DNA from: a virus
Length of the DNA: 35,203 nucleotides
Reading direction: 5' to 3' (one strand)
Virus record (IMG/VR): IMGVR_UViG_3300049020_000022
Location: 1 to 35,203 of that record
Shown piece by piece: positions 1 to 7,130 of the stretch; position 1 is the first letter of the stretch, and the number at the start of each line of letters is the position of its first letter. The translations under genes and the position numbers were made by a program. The notes under the pieces are model-generated. The model was given only the letters and a program-made list of their open reading frames with translations. It searched no databases and had not been told where the DNA came from.

Positions 1-3
1 GCG

Positions 4-504
4 TCACCACAGCCTCGCTTCGGTCATCGCTCTGCCTTGGGCGGCGATATGCTTGGAGTGACGCTTCGCGATTTCGTTGTTCACCCGAATGATCTGCTGA
101 TCATGGGCGACGATGGCAGAAGACAGGAACGCACGCACTTTTTCGGCGTTCTCATCCGTCCCGATGATGCGTTTAAACATCTTCGGGATATGATGATGCC
201 TCTTGGCATAGCTGCGGCGAAAAGACCGGCCAAGTTGGCAAAAGTTCATCTCGCTGACCTTGCGCTCCGGCTTGCCGGACTTCTTCGTGGCGATGGGAAC
301 ATACACCCGCTCCCGAGAGCGAAAGCATTCCTTACGGAACGCAGCCGTGGTGTGTGCCGAATCGATGAGGGCTTCGGCAGAAGTTTCCAGAGGCATGCCT
401 TCTCGGTCGGCGAGCTTGACCTGATGCTTCAAACTCTGCGCTTTCGCTTTGTGGTCGGCCCGCATCGCACGACGATTCTCTGCTCGTGTAAAGTTCCGGT
501 TCAC
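4..504 (-). CDS. Hypothetical basic phage protein
   Basis: A 166-residue protein I do not recognise. It is rich in Arg, Lys and His, which fits a nucleic-acid-binding role, but no domain is visible. It starts at a GTG (504) whose last two bases begin the TGA stop of the upstream gene, so translation is probably coupled. It is the last gene seen in the operon that starts at 1536. One GTTTAAAC copy (171-178) lies inside and encodes part of MFKR. Membership in the coding set is secure from the unbroken frame and coupled start; function is unknown. Confidence 0.7.
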   Translation of the reverse strand: MNRNFTRAENRRAMRADHKAKAQSLKHQVKLADREGMPLETSAEALIDSAHTTAAFRKECFRSRERVYVPIATKKSGKPERKVSEMNFCQLGRSFRRSYAKRHHHIPKMFKRIIGTDENAEKVRAFLSSAIVAHDQQIIRVNNEIAKRHSKHIAAQGRAMTEARLW

Positions 505-779
505 GCCGCCACCCCTTCCCGGATGATTTGAGCCTGTTGCTGGCGTTCTCGGTTGGCCTTGTCGGCTTTATCGAGCGCCCCCCGGTCGATGGCGGACTGT
601 CGCTTTGTCGTCAGTTCGCCCAATCGCCGCGTCGCCGTGTTGCGCCACGCGTTACGAGTGCGTTCTGATGCCTGCGTGTAGGTCGCGCCTTCGTCGAGAA
701 GTTTTGTCACGTCTTCCGGGGATTTTGCGCTTGCGATGCGTTCCCGAAGACCTTCGATTTTCCGGTCTTTGTTTATCAT
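501..779 (-). CDS. Hypothetical helical protein
   Basis: A 92-residue charged, Ala/Arg/Lys-rich protein predicted by eye to be mostly helical. The ATG start (779) overlaps the stop of the 52-residue gene upstream, and its stop overlaps the GTG of the next gene. No Shine-Dalgarno is visible, so re-initiation is likely. I do not recognise a family. Confidence 0.65.
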   Translation of the reverse strand: MINKDRKIEGLRERIASAKSPEDVTKLLDEGATYTQASERTRNAWRNTATRRLGELTTKRQSAIDRGALDKADKANRERQQQAQIIREGVAA

Positions 780-934
780 GTTTTTGGTTTATTGATCATT
801 TCGATCAAAGCTTTTTCAAGATCAGCGCCGAAAATCTTGCCAACGCTACAGCCCTCGTTATACCCCCAGTGCAGTTCGGCATCGTCGATGTAGAAACCTT
901 CGAGCAGTTTTTGCAATAGTTCTTCGACGTCCAC
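776..934 (-). CDS. Small acidic protein, paralogue of 4895-5056
   Basis: A 52-residue reading frame starting at GTG 934, one base after the TAA of the preceding gene and overlapping the next ATG. It shares the pattern ELLxKLLxxFYxDxxELHWGYxEGxSVG with the 53-residue product of 4895-5056, about 4 kb away in another operon. That similarity between two otherwise unnoticed frames is the main evidence that both are real. Function unknown; ELHWGY and EGxSVG are the conserved blocks. Confidence 0.7.
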   Translation of the reverse strand: MDVEELLQKLLEGFYIDDAELHWGYNEGCSVGKIFGADLEKALIEMINKPKT

Positions 935-935
935 G

Positions 936-1175
936 TTAAGCCTTCTCTATGGCAGCAGAAATTTCATCGTCGAATTTACACAGAGCCGCCTGAAGCTCTC
1001 GCACAAAAGGATCACCACTCGGGTTGAAACCTTCAGCGTTAAACCTACCGCCTCGGTCGATGATCGAAACGACCCGGCGTTTGAATTCTTGCTTCGCGGC
1101 TTGAATCGCCCCGATTGAAACGCCCTTCGTTTCTTTGAGCTTCGCGAATTCTTCTTCAGTGAGTATGATTTGCAT
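936..1175 (-). CDS. Hypothetical protein
   Basis: A 79-residue acidic/charged protein beginning MQIILTEEEF. I chose the ATG at 1175, inside the last codons of the upstream gene, over a longer frame because the earlier residues are a shadow of that gene. It stops one base before the next GTG. The FKRR residues are not from a GTTTAAAC copy. No family recognised. Confidence 0.7.
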   Translation of the reverse strand: MQIILTEEEFAKLKETKGVSIGAIQAAKQEFKRRVVSIIDRGGRFNAEGFNPSGDPFVRELQAALCKFDDEISAAIEKA

Positions 1176-1536
1176 GATGACAATCAGTATGACCGCACTC
1201 AGAACACATGGGCGACTTCTCAGCAAAGTCCAGACCGTGAAAATACGAGCGGCCATGTCGTCGTGCCGCCCGGAATTCGAGCAGCCAAATCGACAGCCGC
1301 AAAGCGAAAAGGATTACGACGTTCTCTGCGGCCCACACCTGATTTTGGAGATAACGCATCCGGTCGCACAAAGCCCGGAGAACATTCTGGAGTGTCGTCC
1401 CCGGATAATTTCCCCCAGTGTTACCGGGGAATTTTGGGCCGCATCGCTTCACGAAGGTTAACATCGTGCCCATGTAACCCGTGCCCACGTCGAGGCGAGT
1501 CAACAGATACATGTGTCCGGGGTCGATGACTTTCAT
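1156..1536 (-). CDS. Conserved phage protein with terminal Cys/His cluster
   Basis: A 126-residue protein beginning MKVIDPGHMYLLTRLD. The blocks PGHxYLL, LTFVKRCGP, YPGTTLQNVLRALCDRMRYL and RAARRHGR resemble a family of uncharacterised phage proteins I have seen before; no activity is known to me. The C-terminus holds CSECGHTDCHH, a possible metal site. The ATG at 1536 lies seven bases from the -10 hexamer of the promoter at 1544-1572, so the mRNA should be leaderless. It heads the operon running to 4. Confidence 0.8.
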   Translation of the reverse strand: MKVIDPGHMYLLTRLDVGTGYMGTMLTFVKRCGPKFPGNTGGNYPGTTLQNVLRALCDRMRYLQNQVWAAENVVILFALRLSIWLLEFRAARRHGRSYFHGLDFAEKSPMCSECGHTDCHHANHTH

Positions 1537-1543
1537 TTCAGAT

Positions 1544-1572
1544 ACAGTGCTGTCCCAAATTGAAAATGTCAA
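1544..1572 (-). promoter_or_regulatory. Promoter, TTGACA-N17-CACTGT
   Basis: On the minus strand TTGACA (1572-1567) is followed after 17 bases by CACTGT (1549-1544), then seven bases to the ATG at 1536. The TGA stop of gene 1569-1760 lies inside the -35. The motif recurs many times in this window. Confidence 0.7.
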
Positions 1573-1760
1573 CTACAACGTGCAGTTAATGCGCCGTCCG
1601 CCCGGAGCACCAGCATACCGTCCTGAAATTCGGCCTTGCGCTGGCATCGTTTGCAGACCGCCAGCGTGACGCCCTCAGACACGATGAACTGAGAGAGCAT
1701 GTGTCCGAAACTCGTGGCGCGTTGCCGGGCTTCGAGCTTGAGTTGCTTAGAGGACTTCAT
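1569..1760 (-). CDS. Small putative zinc-binding protein
   Basis: A 63-residue protein with CKRC and a final C near the end (LTARCS), a possible partial zinc knuckle. Its ATG overlaps the end of the upstream gene and its TGA stop is embedded in the -35 of the next promoter. It is the last gene of the long operon starting at 4136. Function unknown. Confidence 0.65.
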   Translation of the reverse strand: MKSSKQLKLEARQRATSFGHMLSQFIVSEGVTLAVCKRCQRKAEFQDGMLVLRADGALTARCS

Positions 1761-2049
1761 AGTCGTGGCGGTGGCTCAGAGAAATGGTAAATGGTTTGAA
1801 AGCTTCCGGGCCTTTGTCATATGCGTCAGAGACTCGATTCGGCTTGTTGACCTTAAACCGTTTGCCGTTCAGACGCGCGAAAGAATGTCCGACAAAGAGC
1901 CCTTGGACTTTCGGCCACTGGCGTTTGATCGCCGTCGCCAGCAAGCACCCAGTATGATTCATATACTCTTTACACGTGCGCCGGTCTTCGTGCGTGACTC
2001 TGATTTTCAGAGACGGTCTGCGTTTACTAATTTTATTTTTTCTTGCCAT
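1747..2049 (-). CDS. Hypothetical basic protein
   Basis: A 100-residue Lys/Arg-rich protein (MARKNKISKRRPSLK...). The start at 2049 lies inside the end of the upstream gene. A GTTTAAAC copy (2063-2070) sits 14 bases before the start codon, inside the upstream frame. No domain recognised; the basic N-terminus suggests nucleic-acid binding (inference). Confidence 0.65.
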   Translation of the reverse strand: MARKNKISKRRPSLKIRVTHEDRRTCKEYMNHTGCLLATAIKRQWPKVQGLFVGHSFARLNGKRFKVNKPNRVSDAYDKGPEAFKPFTISLSHRHDYEVL

Positions 2050-2207
2050 AATTCAGCTTCTCGTTTAAACAGTTTGTTACCAGTTTCCGCATACCACTTG
2101 GCCATCACGCCGATATGACGCGCGCAATACTTGATCTTGTTGTTCACCCTCTTTCCCGGTTGGGAAGTGAACGGGTTCACAGTATGCGGAACCGAGTGCC
2201 TATACAT
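2007..2207 (-). CDS. Hypothetical small protein
   Basis: A 66-residue frame; a GTG at 2147 after a purine-rich GGAAAGAGG stretch is an alternative start giving 46 residues. It overlaps the next gene by 43 bases. The GTTTAAAC copy at 2063-2070 encodes its LFKR. Function unknown. Confidence 0.5.
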   Translation of the reverse strand: MYRHSVPHTVNPFTSQPGKRVNNKIKYCARHIGVMAKWYAETGNKLFKREAELWQEKIKLVNADRL

Positions 2208-2251
2208 GCTCGTAAGATGTGCTATTCGACTGCGAAAAGCAAGGCGAAAAT

Positions 2252-2485
2252 CTACCCACGCCGGACACCGTAAATCACTGAGCCCATCCCAGCCGGAAAC
2301 GGGCGCGGTTTGAACATGCGCCGGATCAGCGCCATCTCATACCGAAAATTTGCCTTGGTGCCGGGCCGCAACCGGGGCGGCAGCGAGCGACGGAACGCGC
2401 GGGCCATATCATTGCCCAGCTTCGTTAAGTCGCCCATCGTTACCGATACACTTTTCGAAACCGGCCTTTTGTTTTTGGTGGCCAT
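2252..2485 (-). CDS. Hypothetical basic protein
   Basis: A 77-residue basic protein (MATKNKRPVSKSV...) with RRSLPPRLRPGTK in the middle. It overlaps the upstream 56-residue gene by 46 bases in another frame. I do not recognise it. Confidence 0.6.
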   Translation of the reverse strand: MATKNKRPVSKSVSVTMGDLTKLGNDMARAFRRSLPPRLRPGTKANFRYEMALIRRMFKPRPFPAGMGSVIYGVRRG

Positions 2486-2610
2486 GTGATTGCCTCGTAA
2501 CCTTCGCGGAATTTGTCGATGTCATGACGCGGCTTGTCGCCCTTGCCCGCGCCGTGCTGAACGCCCCACGCGTCTTTGCCGGAGTTTGTGAATGGTTTGG
2601 ATGATGGCAT
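2440..2610 (-). CDS. Hypothetical 56-residue protein
   Basis: Frame MPSSKPFTNSGKDAWGVQHG... ending FRKVYR. It starts three bases after the stop of the preceding small gene, filling what would otherwise be a gap in the operon, and overlaps the next start. Supported by spacing and continuity only. Confidence 0.5.
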   Translation of the reverse strand: MPSSKPFTNSGKDAWGVQHGAGKGDKPRHDIDKFREGYEAITWPPKTKGRFRKVYR

Positions 2611-2613
2611 AAA

Positions 2614-2727
2614 TTAGGTGCTCGATTTCCAGTGGACGACGATCAGTGCCTCGGGTGGCACAAAGCCTAACACACTGCCGTCTTTCGTGACGGCTAGTAT
2701 GACCGTGATGCCAGTCTTCTTTTTCAT
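2614..2727 (-). CDS. Hypothetical 37-residue protein
   Basis: Frame MKKKTGITVILAVTKDGSVL... starting at an ATG that shares ATGA with the stop of the deoxyribosyltransferase-like gene. The coupled start and the exact filling of the gap support it. Probably a single small beta-rich domain; function unknown. Confidence 0.5.
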   Translation of the reverse strand: MKKKTGITVILAVTKDGSVLGFVPPEALIVVHWKSST

Positions 2728-3182
2728 TTCAAGATTGCAATGGCGACGTTGAGAGCTTCCTTGAGCGTAGCGACACGGAAGCCGATTGCTTCGCGGATCA
2801 TCGGGTGGTCGTGCGGATTGCCTTCCGGCTCCATGACACAGATGATCGGCGTCTTGCGCGAATCGGCCCAGCCGAATTCGATGGCCGTGCCGATGGACAC
2901 TCGGGTCGCGCCGAGAAAATTCACAAGCAGCACGTCACAGCGAAGCGAGTCGAACCTGTCACGCGTGTAGATGCCACGCGCGGATGAGCACACCGAGTCC
3001 TCGTAAGAGCCGTCGATGATCTTCTCGGACTTCAGATAGTCCTTAGCCCGCATCGGGGACAAACCCTTGATGCCATGCCCGGCTAATTCACTGATGGCCT
3101 GCTGACGCCAGTCAACGCATTGCCCGTAGGTGCAGCCGGAGATTGGTCCGGCGAGATAAACCGTTTTAGTTGTGCTCTGCAT
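2724..3182 (-). CDS. Nucleoside 2-deoxyribosyltransferase-like protein
   Basis: 152 residues. VYLAGPISG at residues 8-16, the segment RCDVLLVNFLGA (about 81-92) and GTAIEFGWA with E102 match the nucleoside 2-deoxyribosyltransferase fold, where the first loop binds the nucleoside and the Glu forms the glycosyl intermediate. Such enzymes exchange bases on deoxynucleosides, and phages often carry them for nucleotide salvage; related folds also appear in defence and anti-defence proteins. It overlaps the NUDIX gene upstream, so the two are made together. Exact substrate cannot be told from sequence. Confidence 0.75.
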   Translation of the reverse strand: MQSTTKTVYLAGPISGCTYGQCVDWRQQAISELAGHGIKGLSPMRAKDYLKSEKIIDGSYEDSVCSSARGIYTRDRFDSLRCDVLLVNFLGATRVSIGTAIEFGWADSRKTPIICVMEPEGNPHDHPMIREAIGFRVATLKEALNVAIAILK

Positions 3183-3789
3183 AATCGATAGAGACTAAAC
3201 CGCGCCCACCTTCGTCATGGAAGGCCATAGGGATTGCCCACCGGAGATTCGGCATGATGGCACCGTCCGGGATTTCATCGATGCCGCGCACAAGGCGATG
3301 CTCTATCGCCTCGCGAATCGGACGGTTGAGGTCTGCACTGTAGACTGTCATCGTCTGCGCAACGGCTGCCGCGTCACCGAAGTAGCGGAGGAAAGTCACT
3401 TCCGCTTTTGGGAAGTGCATCTTGGCGAACACGTCCCACTCCAGCGGCAAAGTGAGAACACCAGTTTCCTCGTGAAATTCACGAGCCATGGCCGTCTTGG
3501 ATGTTTCCCCCGGCTCGATCTTGCCGCCCACACCGTTGAGCTTGCCCGCTTGCCAGTCCGGCTTGACCTTGCGAATCAGGACGACCCTTGGCCGCACTGT
3601 GCCGCCTCCGTGGAAGGCGAAGCCACAAACGTAACGTTGCGTGCGCTCCTTCACGACAGCAGGCCGGGTGATGGCGTCATAGATTTCGGGCCGGGGTGGC
3701 GGGGCCGAGTGAACGTAGGTGCGACGAGCCCACCACACCGCGCAAACGATGGTCACTCCAATGACGAGAGTAGCGGCGAGGATACTCAC
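3166..3789 (-). CDS. Membrane-anchored NUDIX hydrolase
   Basis: 207 residues. A complete Nudix box G-x5-E-x7-REF-x-EE-x-GV runs from G89 to V111 (GGKIEPGE ... REFHEETGV), with the Glu residues that bind Mg2+. NUDIX enzymes cleave nucleoside diphosphates linked to another group. The first about 20 residues (ILAATLVIGVTIVCAVWW) form a membrane segment, unusual for the family, which would place the enzyme at the inner membrane. It overlaps both neighbours and shares the operon with a deoxyribosyltransferase-like gene, suggesting nucleotide metabolism or removal of a signalling nucleotide (inference). Confidence 0.85.
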   Translation of the reverse strand: MSILAATLVIGVTIVCAVWWARRTYVHSAPPPRPEIYDAITRPAVVKERTQRYVCGFAFHGGGTVRPRVVLIRKVKPDWQAGKLNGVGGKIEPGETSKTAMAREFHEETGVLTLPLEWDVFAKMHFPKAEVTFLRYFGDAAAVAQTMTVYSADLNRPIREAIEHRLVRGIDEIPDGAIMPNLRWAIPMAFHDEGGRGLVSIDYAEHN

Positions 3790-4136
3790 TTCTGCTCCGA
3801 GTTAGGCGAGAAGACCTTGACGATTTCACCCTGCTGCTGTGCCGCCTGTTGCTTGGCTGCAATCATGTGCCGGGTCGTGTTGATTTGATTAATGCGGCTA
3901 AACACCGTGGCCAGAGCGCCCATGAAAGGCTCATACTCAGCTTTGACGATGAACCACGCGCTGATCAAGTCCGGGGCAAACTGGAGAAGGGCACTGGCGA
4001 GTTGACCCTGCAACGCGTTGATCTCCTGATCACGAGTAGGAGTGGCGATGGCTGAGCTTGAAAGTTCCTGCAACCGCGCGATGTCGTGACTGATCTGTTC
4101 CGCAATTGCCCGAGTAAGAGTAGGTTGTTGATTCAC
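3786..4136 (-). CDS. Hypothetical helical protein, first gene of long operon
   Basis: 116 residues, Gln/Ala-rich and probably helical (RAIAEQISHDIARLQEL..., AAKQQAAQQQGEIVK). The GTG at 4136 lies six bases from the -10 hexamer of the promoter at 4143-4172, so it should be the first codon of a leaderless mRNA running to about 1569. No family recognised. Confidence 0.7.
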   Translation of the reverse strand: MNQQPTLTRAIAEQISHDIARLQELSSSAIATPTRDQEINALQGQLASALLQFAPDLISAWFIVKAEYEPFMGALATVFSRINQINTTRHMIAAKQQAAQQQGEIVKVFSPNSEQK

Positions 4137-4142
4137 GCGGAA

Positions 4143-4172
4143 ACAGTGCCAGCCGAATCGCTTCGGCGTCCA
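4143..4172 (-). promoter_or_regulatory. Promoter, TGGACG-N18-CACTGT
   Basis: Minus-strand TGGACG (4172-4167), 18 bases, CACTGT (4148-4143), then six bases to GTG 4136. The stretch GGCACTGTTTCCGCGTG here is identical to that at 13439-13455 on the plus strand. Confidence 0.65.
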
Positions 4173-4212
4173 CCAAAATCTATCGGAAGGGCTGAAAAAT
4201 TTTCATCACGGA

Positions 4213-4461
4213 TCACACGTAGCACTCGCGGAAAAGGTCAAGCACGGTCTGCTCGCCCCCGTCCCGGAGTTGTTTCGCTGCCTCCCCGCAAGAGGCTAAC
4301 AGTTGCCCGAGAGTGCTCGCCTGTTCCGCAGTGGTGACGATCACGGGGCCGTTCAGAGTGACTGTGCCGGGAGCGACGGTGATGAAGGCCCCAGTGTCGC
4401 GGCACTGAATGTCATAGTTCAGCGCGCCGTTGACGATCTGCTTTTTCATAGTGGCGTTCAT
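4213..4461 (-). CDS. Hypothetical protein
   Basis: 82 residues from ATG 4461 (MNATMKKQIVNG...), chosen because this ATG overlaps the upstream stop. The middle reads as beta-strand rich (AFITVAPGTVTLNGPVIVTT), the end as helical. Second and last gene of the operon that starts at 4682. Function unknown. Confidence 0.65.
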   Translation of the reverse strand: MNATMKKQIVNGALNYDIQCRDTGAFITVAPGTVTLNGPVIVTTAEQASTLGQLLASCGEAAKQLRDGGEQTVLDLFRECYV

Positions 4462-4682
4462 GTTCCGCTCCGTTCTCTTTGTGGTGTGCCAATCTCCCAC
4501 TTGCCGCCGATCTGAAAGTTCGATGCAAACGCCTGCTTTGCCCCTCGCAAGGTGCGATACCCTAGAATGTCGCTCCCGTAAATCGTCTGCACGTTCAGCG
4601 TGGACCCGATGTTGGACTCGGCAATCCACGCTGATTTTACCAACGTGCCGTTCGGATTTGTGAGATGGTAGAGCTTGGTCAT
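4458..4682 (-). CDS. Hypothetical protein under palindrome-controlled promoter
   Basis: 74 residues beginning MTKLYHLTNPNG. A longer frame back to 4757 would read the operator as LTPIGV and is rejected: ATG 4682 lies exactly six bases from the -10 at 4689-4694. The residues GYRTLRGAKQAFASNF suggest a small alpha/beta domain. Function unknown; expression should respond to whatever binds the 16-bp palindrome at 4701-4716. Confidence 0.7.
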   Translation of the reverse strand: MTKLYHLTNPNGTLVKSAWIAESNIGSTLNVQTIYGSDILGYRTLRGAKQAFASNFQIGGKWEIGTPQRERSGT

Positions 4683-4688
4683 CTCTTT

Positions 4689-4718
4689 AGAGTGCCGGTT
4701 GACACCAATTGGTGTCAA
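4689..4718 (-). promoter_or_regulatory. Promoter, TTGACA-N18-CACTCT, overlapped by operator
   Basis: Minus-strand TTGACA (4718-4713) and CACTCT (4694-4689) are separated by 18 bases. The palindrome GACACCAATTGGTGTC fills the -35 and most of the spacer, so a bound protein would block polymerase. Confidence 0.7.
4701..4716. promoter_or_regulatory. 16-bp palindromic operator, copy 1
   Basis: Perfect palindrome GACACCAATTGGTGTC; with flanks the symmetry here reaches 20 bp. It lies on the -35 and spacer of the minus-strand promoter for 4458-4682. Confidence 0.75.
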
Positions 4719-4719
4719 G

Positions 4720-4911
4720 TTAATTGCGAATAAAGACTTCCGCCCGGCTTCGCTCACAAACGTAATCGACTTCTGCCGACGTTACCGTGTCGCCCACGCG
4801 CACCATTTTAGTAGGGCCAACACTGAGCGCGCCGATGTTTGTCAGCGACTCTACGAGATAGGTCGCACTGGAAGTTCCACGTTTAAACGTTACCTTAATT
4901 TTCTTTTTCAT
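4720..4911 (-). CDS. Hypothetical small beta-rich protein
   Basis: 63 residues (MKKKIKVTFKRGTSS...). A GTTTAAAC copy at 4881-4888 encodes its TFKR, starting 23 bases into the gene. The start overlaps the end of the 53-residue gene upstream. Alternating hydrophobic residues suggest a small beta barrel; no family recognised. Confidence 0.65.
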   Translation of the reverse strand: MKKKIKVTFKRGTSSATYLVESLTNIGALSVGPTKMVRVGDTVTSAEVDYVCERSRAEVFIRN

Positions 4912-5056
4912 TTTTTCTTTGGATTAGTTGTTTCTCAAATTCTTTGTCATCACTCACCCGCCCAACGCTTTGTCCCTCCACGTATCCCCAATGAAGCTCG
5001 TCTCTGTCTTGATAGAAGTAAGAGAGTAACTTTCGGAGCAGTTCGGTATCGTTCAC
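4895..5056 (-). CDS. Small acidic protein, paralogue of 776-934
   Basis: 53 residues from GTG 5056, which overlaps the TGA of the cysteine-protease-like gene. It shares ELLRKLLSYFYQDRDELHWG and EGQSVG-type residues with the product of 776-934. It reads into the first codons of the next gene before its TAA. Function unknown. Confidence 0.7.
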   Translation of the reverse strand: MNDTELLRKLLSYFYQDRDELHWGYVEGQSVGRVSDDKEFEKQLIQRKNEKEN

Positions 5057-5868
5057 GCGGCCTCCTTAATGCGCGCCACTTCGGCGGCGAAGTCGATGGC
5101 ACTGATTGTGCAGTCGCGAAATTTTTGCATAACTTTGGCGAGCGAGACGTATTTAAGGACGCGCTTGTATACCTCTGGCCAGCCATCGTAAGCCAAATGC
5201 TCGTCGTAATACGGGTCGAGCTTTTCCGTCCCCAGCCCATCAGGAGGGTAAACCCAATACTCGCCGGGCAAGTGTGGCTCGATTGAGATGCCGTATTGCT
5301 CCGAGAAAGCCCGGCACTCGCGACGGATTTTTGCGTGAGGGTCTACCGGCTTAGGCGGCGCTGGTGCGACCTTGTCCAGCTTCATACCGGGGCGAACGAT
5401 CCACGCCACGTGGACACGCGCACGACGAAAAGGGGCCTTAGAGAGCGGCACCGGCTTGCCGGTATGGTTGTCAATGAAGCTGCGCCCGGACACGGTGACG
5501 AAGTGCCCCGTAATGTTGATGATCAAAATTTCGTGGCGCAACAGTTCCTTGTGGTCGCGGCAGAACTTTGCGAGGGTAGGCGGATTCCATTTGACCGTCT
5601 GGAAAAGCGGACGTGGCGCATTGAACATGTTTCGGTGTTCCATCGCGTAATCGAAATGCTTGACCATCTCGCACCCGAGAAGCTCCCCGGCGCGCCGGAG
5701 AATTTCGTTGCTAATGCCCTTCACCGGCTTGTTGCGGTATGCCGGGTTGACTGACTGCCTGATCGCCTGAACGACGTATGATGTAGGCTTGCCAGTCACC
5801 GCACTGAGCGCGGCAGGGCCGCACCAGAGCGCCGTTTTTAGGTCGTGTTTGATCTCATGCAATTTCAT
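5053..5868 (-). CDS. Papain-like/C39-like cysteine protease fold protein
   Basis: 271 residues. The N-terminal motif LWCGPAALSAVTGKP places C16 in the WCGPAAL context typical of C39-type and related papain-like peptidases; GHFVTVSG (H122) and FIDNHTG (D133/N134) would complete the triad. No signal peptide is seen, so it should act in the cytoplasm. The last about 100 residues, after a Pro-rich linker (APAPPKPVDP), form a separate charged domain. It may be a peptidase, a transglutaminase-like enzyme or an inactive relative. It sits between small unknown genes in the operon from 6323. Confidence 0.6.
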   Translation of the reverse strand: MKLHEIKHDLKTALWCGPAALSAVTGKPTSYVVQAIRQSVNPAYRNKPVKGISNEILRRAGELLGCEMVKHFDYAMEHRNMFNAPRPLFQTVKWNPPTLAKFCRDHKELLRHEILIINITGHFVTVSGRSFIDNHTGKPVPLSKAPFRRARVHVAWIVRPGMKLDKVAPAPPKPVDPHAKIRRECRAFSEQYGISIEPHLPGEYWVYPPDGLGTEKLDPYYDEHLAYDGWPEVYKRVLKYVSLAKVMQKFRDCTISAIDFAAEVARIKEAA

Positions 5869-6323
5869 TGTGCGCCTCCCTTCTTCTCCACCAGCCGTTT
5901 CTTCGACTTGACCGACATCTTGACGCGAGCATAGTCGCCACTGCTCTTAAAAAATGTGCCATGGTAAACGTAACCGTTGACGGCGTAAACCGAGACGGAC
6001 ACCCGCGTGTCGCCCATGTTGCCGCGCCACGTTTTACCGAACTGCACGTGACCCAGCTTGACCCCCGTCCAGATGGTTGCCTCGCCGCTCGCGCCGTAAT
6101 ACGTGCCGCTATTGGCTTTGATGTAGAGAAAATACTTCTCAGGCGGGTCGTTGATGAAATCGTAAAGTTCCACTTGCGCGCGTTCGTTGTTATCCGGCGG
6201 ATTAATACCAGCCGGAAGTTCGCTAGGGTGGTAGCTGCATCGCTTGCCCATCCACGCCCGAAGTTTCGCCTCGCGCGCCACGATCTCGTCGCGCTGCTCT
6301 TTCGTTATGGTGTTAACTTTCAT
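5865..6323 (-). CDS. Hypothetical protein, leaderless start
   Basis: 152 residues from ATG 6323 (MKVNTITKEQRDEI...). A GTG two codons upstream is rejected because it abuts the -10 hexamer; ATG 6323 is exactly six bases from it. The middle (IKANSGTYYG, TIWTGVKLGHVQFGKTW) is beta-rich with Gly/Tyr/Thr, the end very basic (KSKKRLVEKKGG). Function unknown. Confidence 0.7.
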   Translation of the reverse strand: MKVNTITKEQRDEIVAREAKLRAWMGKRCSYHPSELPAGINPPDNNERAQVELYDFINDPPEKYFLYIKANSGTYYGASGEATIWTGVKLGHVQFGKTWRGNMGDTRVSVSVYAVNGYVYHGTFFKSSGDYARVKMSVKSKKRLVEKKGGAQ

Positions 6324-6329
6324 GCCCAC

Positions 6330-6358
6330 ACTATACAGTGAGAGCGTTTAAACGTCAA
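6330..6358 (-). promoter_or_regulatory. Promoter TTGACG-N17-TATAGT with GTTTAAAC
   Basis: Minus-strand TTGACG (6358-6353), 17 bases, TATAGT (6335-6330), then GTGGGC and ATG. GTTTAAAC (6346-6353) starts on the last base of the -35 and occupies the upstream half of the spacer. Confidence 0.75.
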
Positions 6359-6813
6359 CGCTTTTTCCGTTGTTTTTCTACCGAGGCAAAGCTAGGGGAT
6401 TTACTGGCCAGCACCTTGAGGGTCTTGCCCTCGTAATGACGTATGCCGTCCACCACACCAACGAATTTAAACCCCTGCTTGGCCATGTTTTCTTCGAATT
6501 CTTCGTCGATGCGACGCAAGGATCGCCCCGTGTAAGTTTCGTTTATCTGCTGGAACATCCGGGCGGCGGCGCGCTGCTCCGTATCGCTCGCCGAATTCAG
6601 CATGACGTAGAGACGGCAGAAGTGCGCGAAAATCGAATCGCGAAAATCCTCCGACTTTAGCCAGAACCAGTCTTGAGTTAGGGTAAACCGAAACTTGTCG
6701 AACGCGCGGCAGAACGCGTCATGGTCCACCCTAAAGTGGTCAGGCCATGTCTTTGCCTCCAGCACAATCTCGCGCTTCGCACGCGCCGCTCCAATCATTA
6801 AGTCGTTGTCCAT
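6355..6813 (-). CDS. Hypothetical protein
   Basis: 152 residues from ATG 6813 (MDNDLMIGAARAKRE...), five bases after the TAA of the upstream gene. Mostly helical with aromatic clusters (DWFWLKSEDF), ending in KQRKKR. Last gene of the operon from 8666. No family recognised. Confidence 0.65.
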   Translation of the reverse strand: MDNDLMIGAARAKREIVLEAKTWPDHFRVDHDAFCRAFDKFRFTLTQDWFWLKSEDFRDSIFAHFCRLYVMLNSASDTEQRAAARMFQQINETYTGRSLRRIDEEFEENMAKQGFKFVGVVDGIRHYEGKTLKVLASKSPSFASVEKQRKKR

Positions 6814-6817
6814 AAAG

Positions 6818-7126
6818 TTATCTCGGTTCGCTACCAAATCGGTCGCACAAATTCAGCACCAGCTTGCCTATAATCTTGATAGCTTCCTTGGCGTCCGTGC
6901 TGAGCAAATCGCCGTCGAGTAAAACCTTCAGACGCTCCGTATCAGGCAACGCCAAAAAGTTTTCGTGGTCCTGCTTCTGACACGTCGCCCGGATAATCGC
7001 GCAGTCTTGTGATGGCCCACTACCCTGAACGATTCGCCCATCGGAACACTCCAGTAAACAGCGCCAGTATCCCGGCACCGGGTTGTTCATGCAGTCTTCG
7101 CTCGGCTCAATGTATTTGATTTCCAT
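6818..7126 (-). CDS. Hypothetical protein
   Basis: 102 residues from ATG 7126 (MEIKYIEPSEDC...), four bases after the upstream stop; the longer frame only shadows the neighbour. Several Cys residues (DCMNN, WRCLLEC, DCAI, ATC) are spread without a clear zinc pattern. Function unknown. Confidence 0.65.
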   Translation of the reverse strand: MEIKYIEPSEDCMNNPVPGYWRCLLECSDGRIVQGSGPSQDCAIIRATCQKQDHENFLALPDTERLKVLLDGDLLSTDAKEAIKIIGKLVLNLCDRFGSEPR

Positions 7127-7130
7127 ATTG

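Noticed and set aside
4683-4757. Peptide LTPIGV shared by several frames (near 4705, 15530 and 18483)
   Set aside because: It is only the translation of the palindrome GACACCAATTGGTGTC, not a conserved protein motif; starts that include it upstream of 4682 were dropped.
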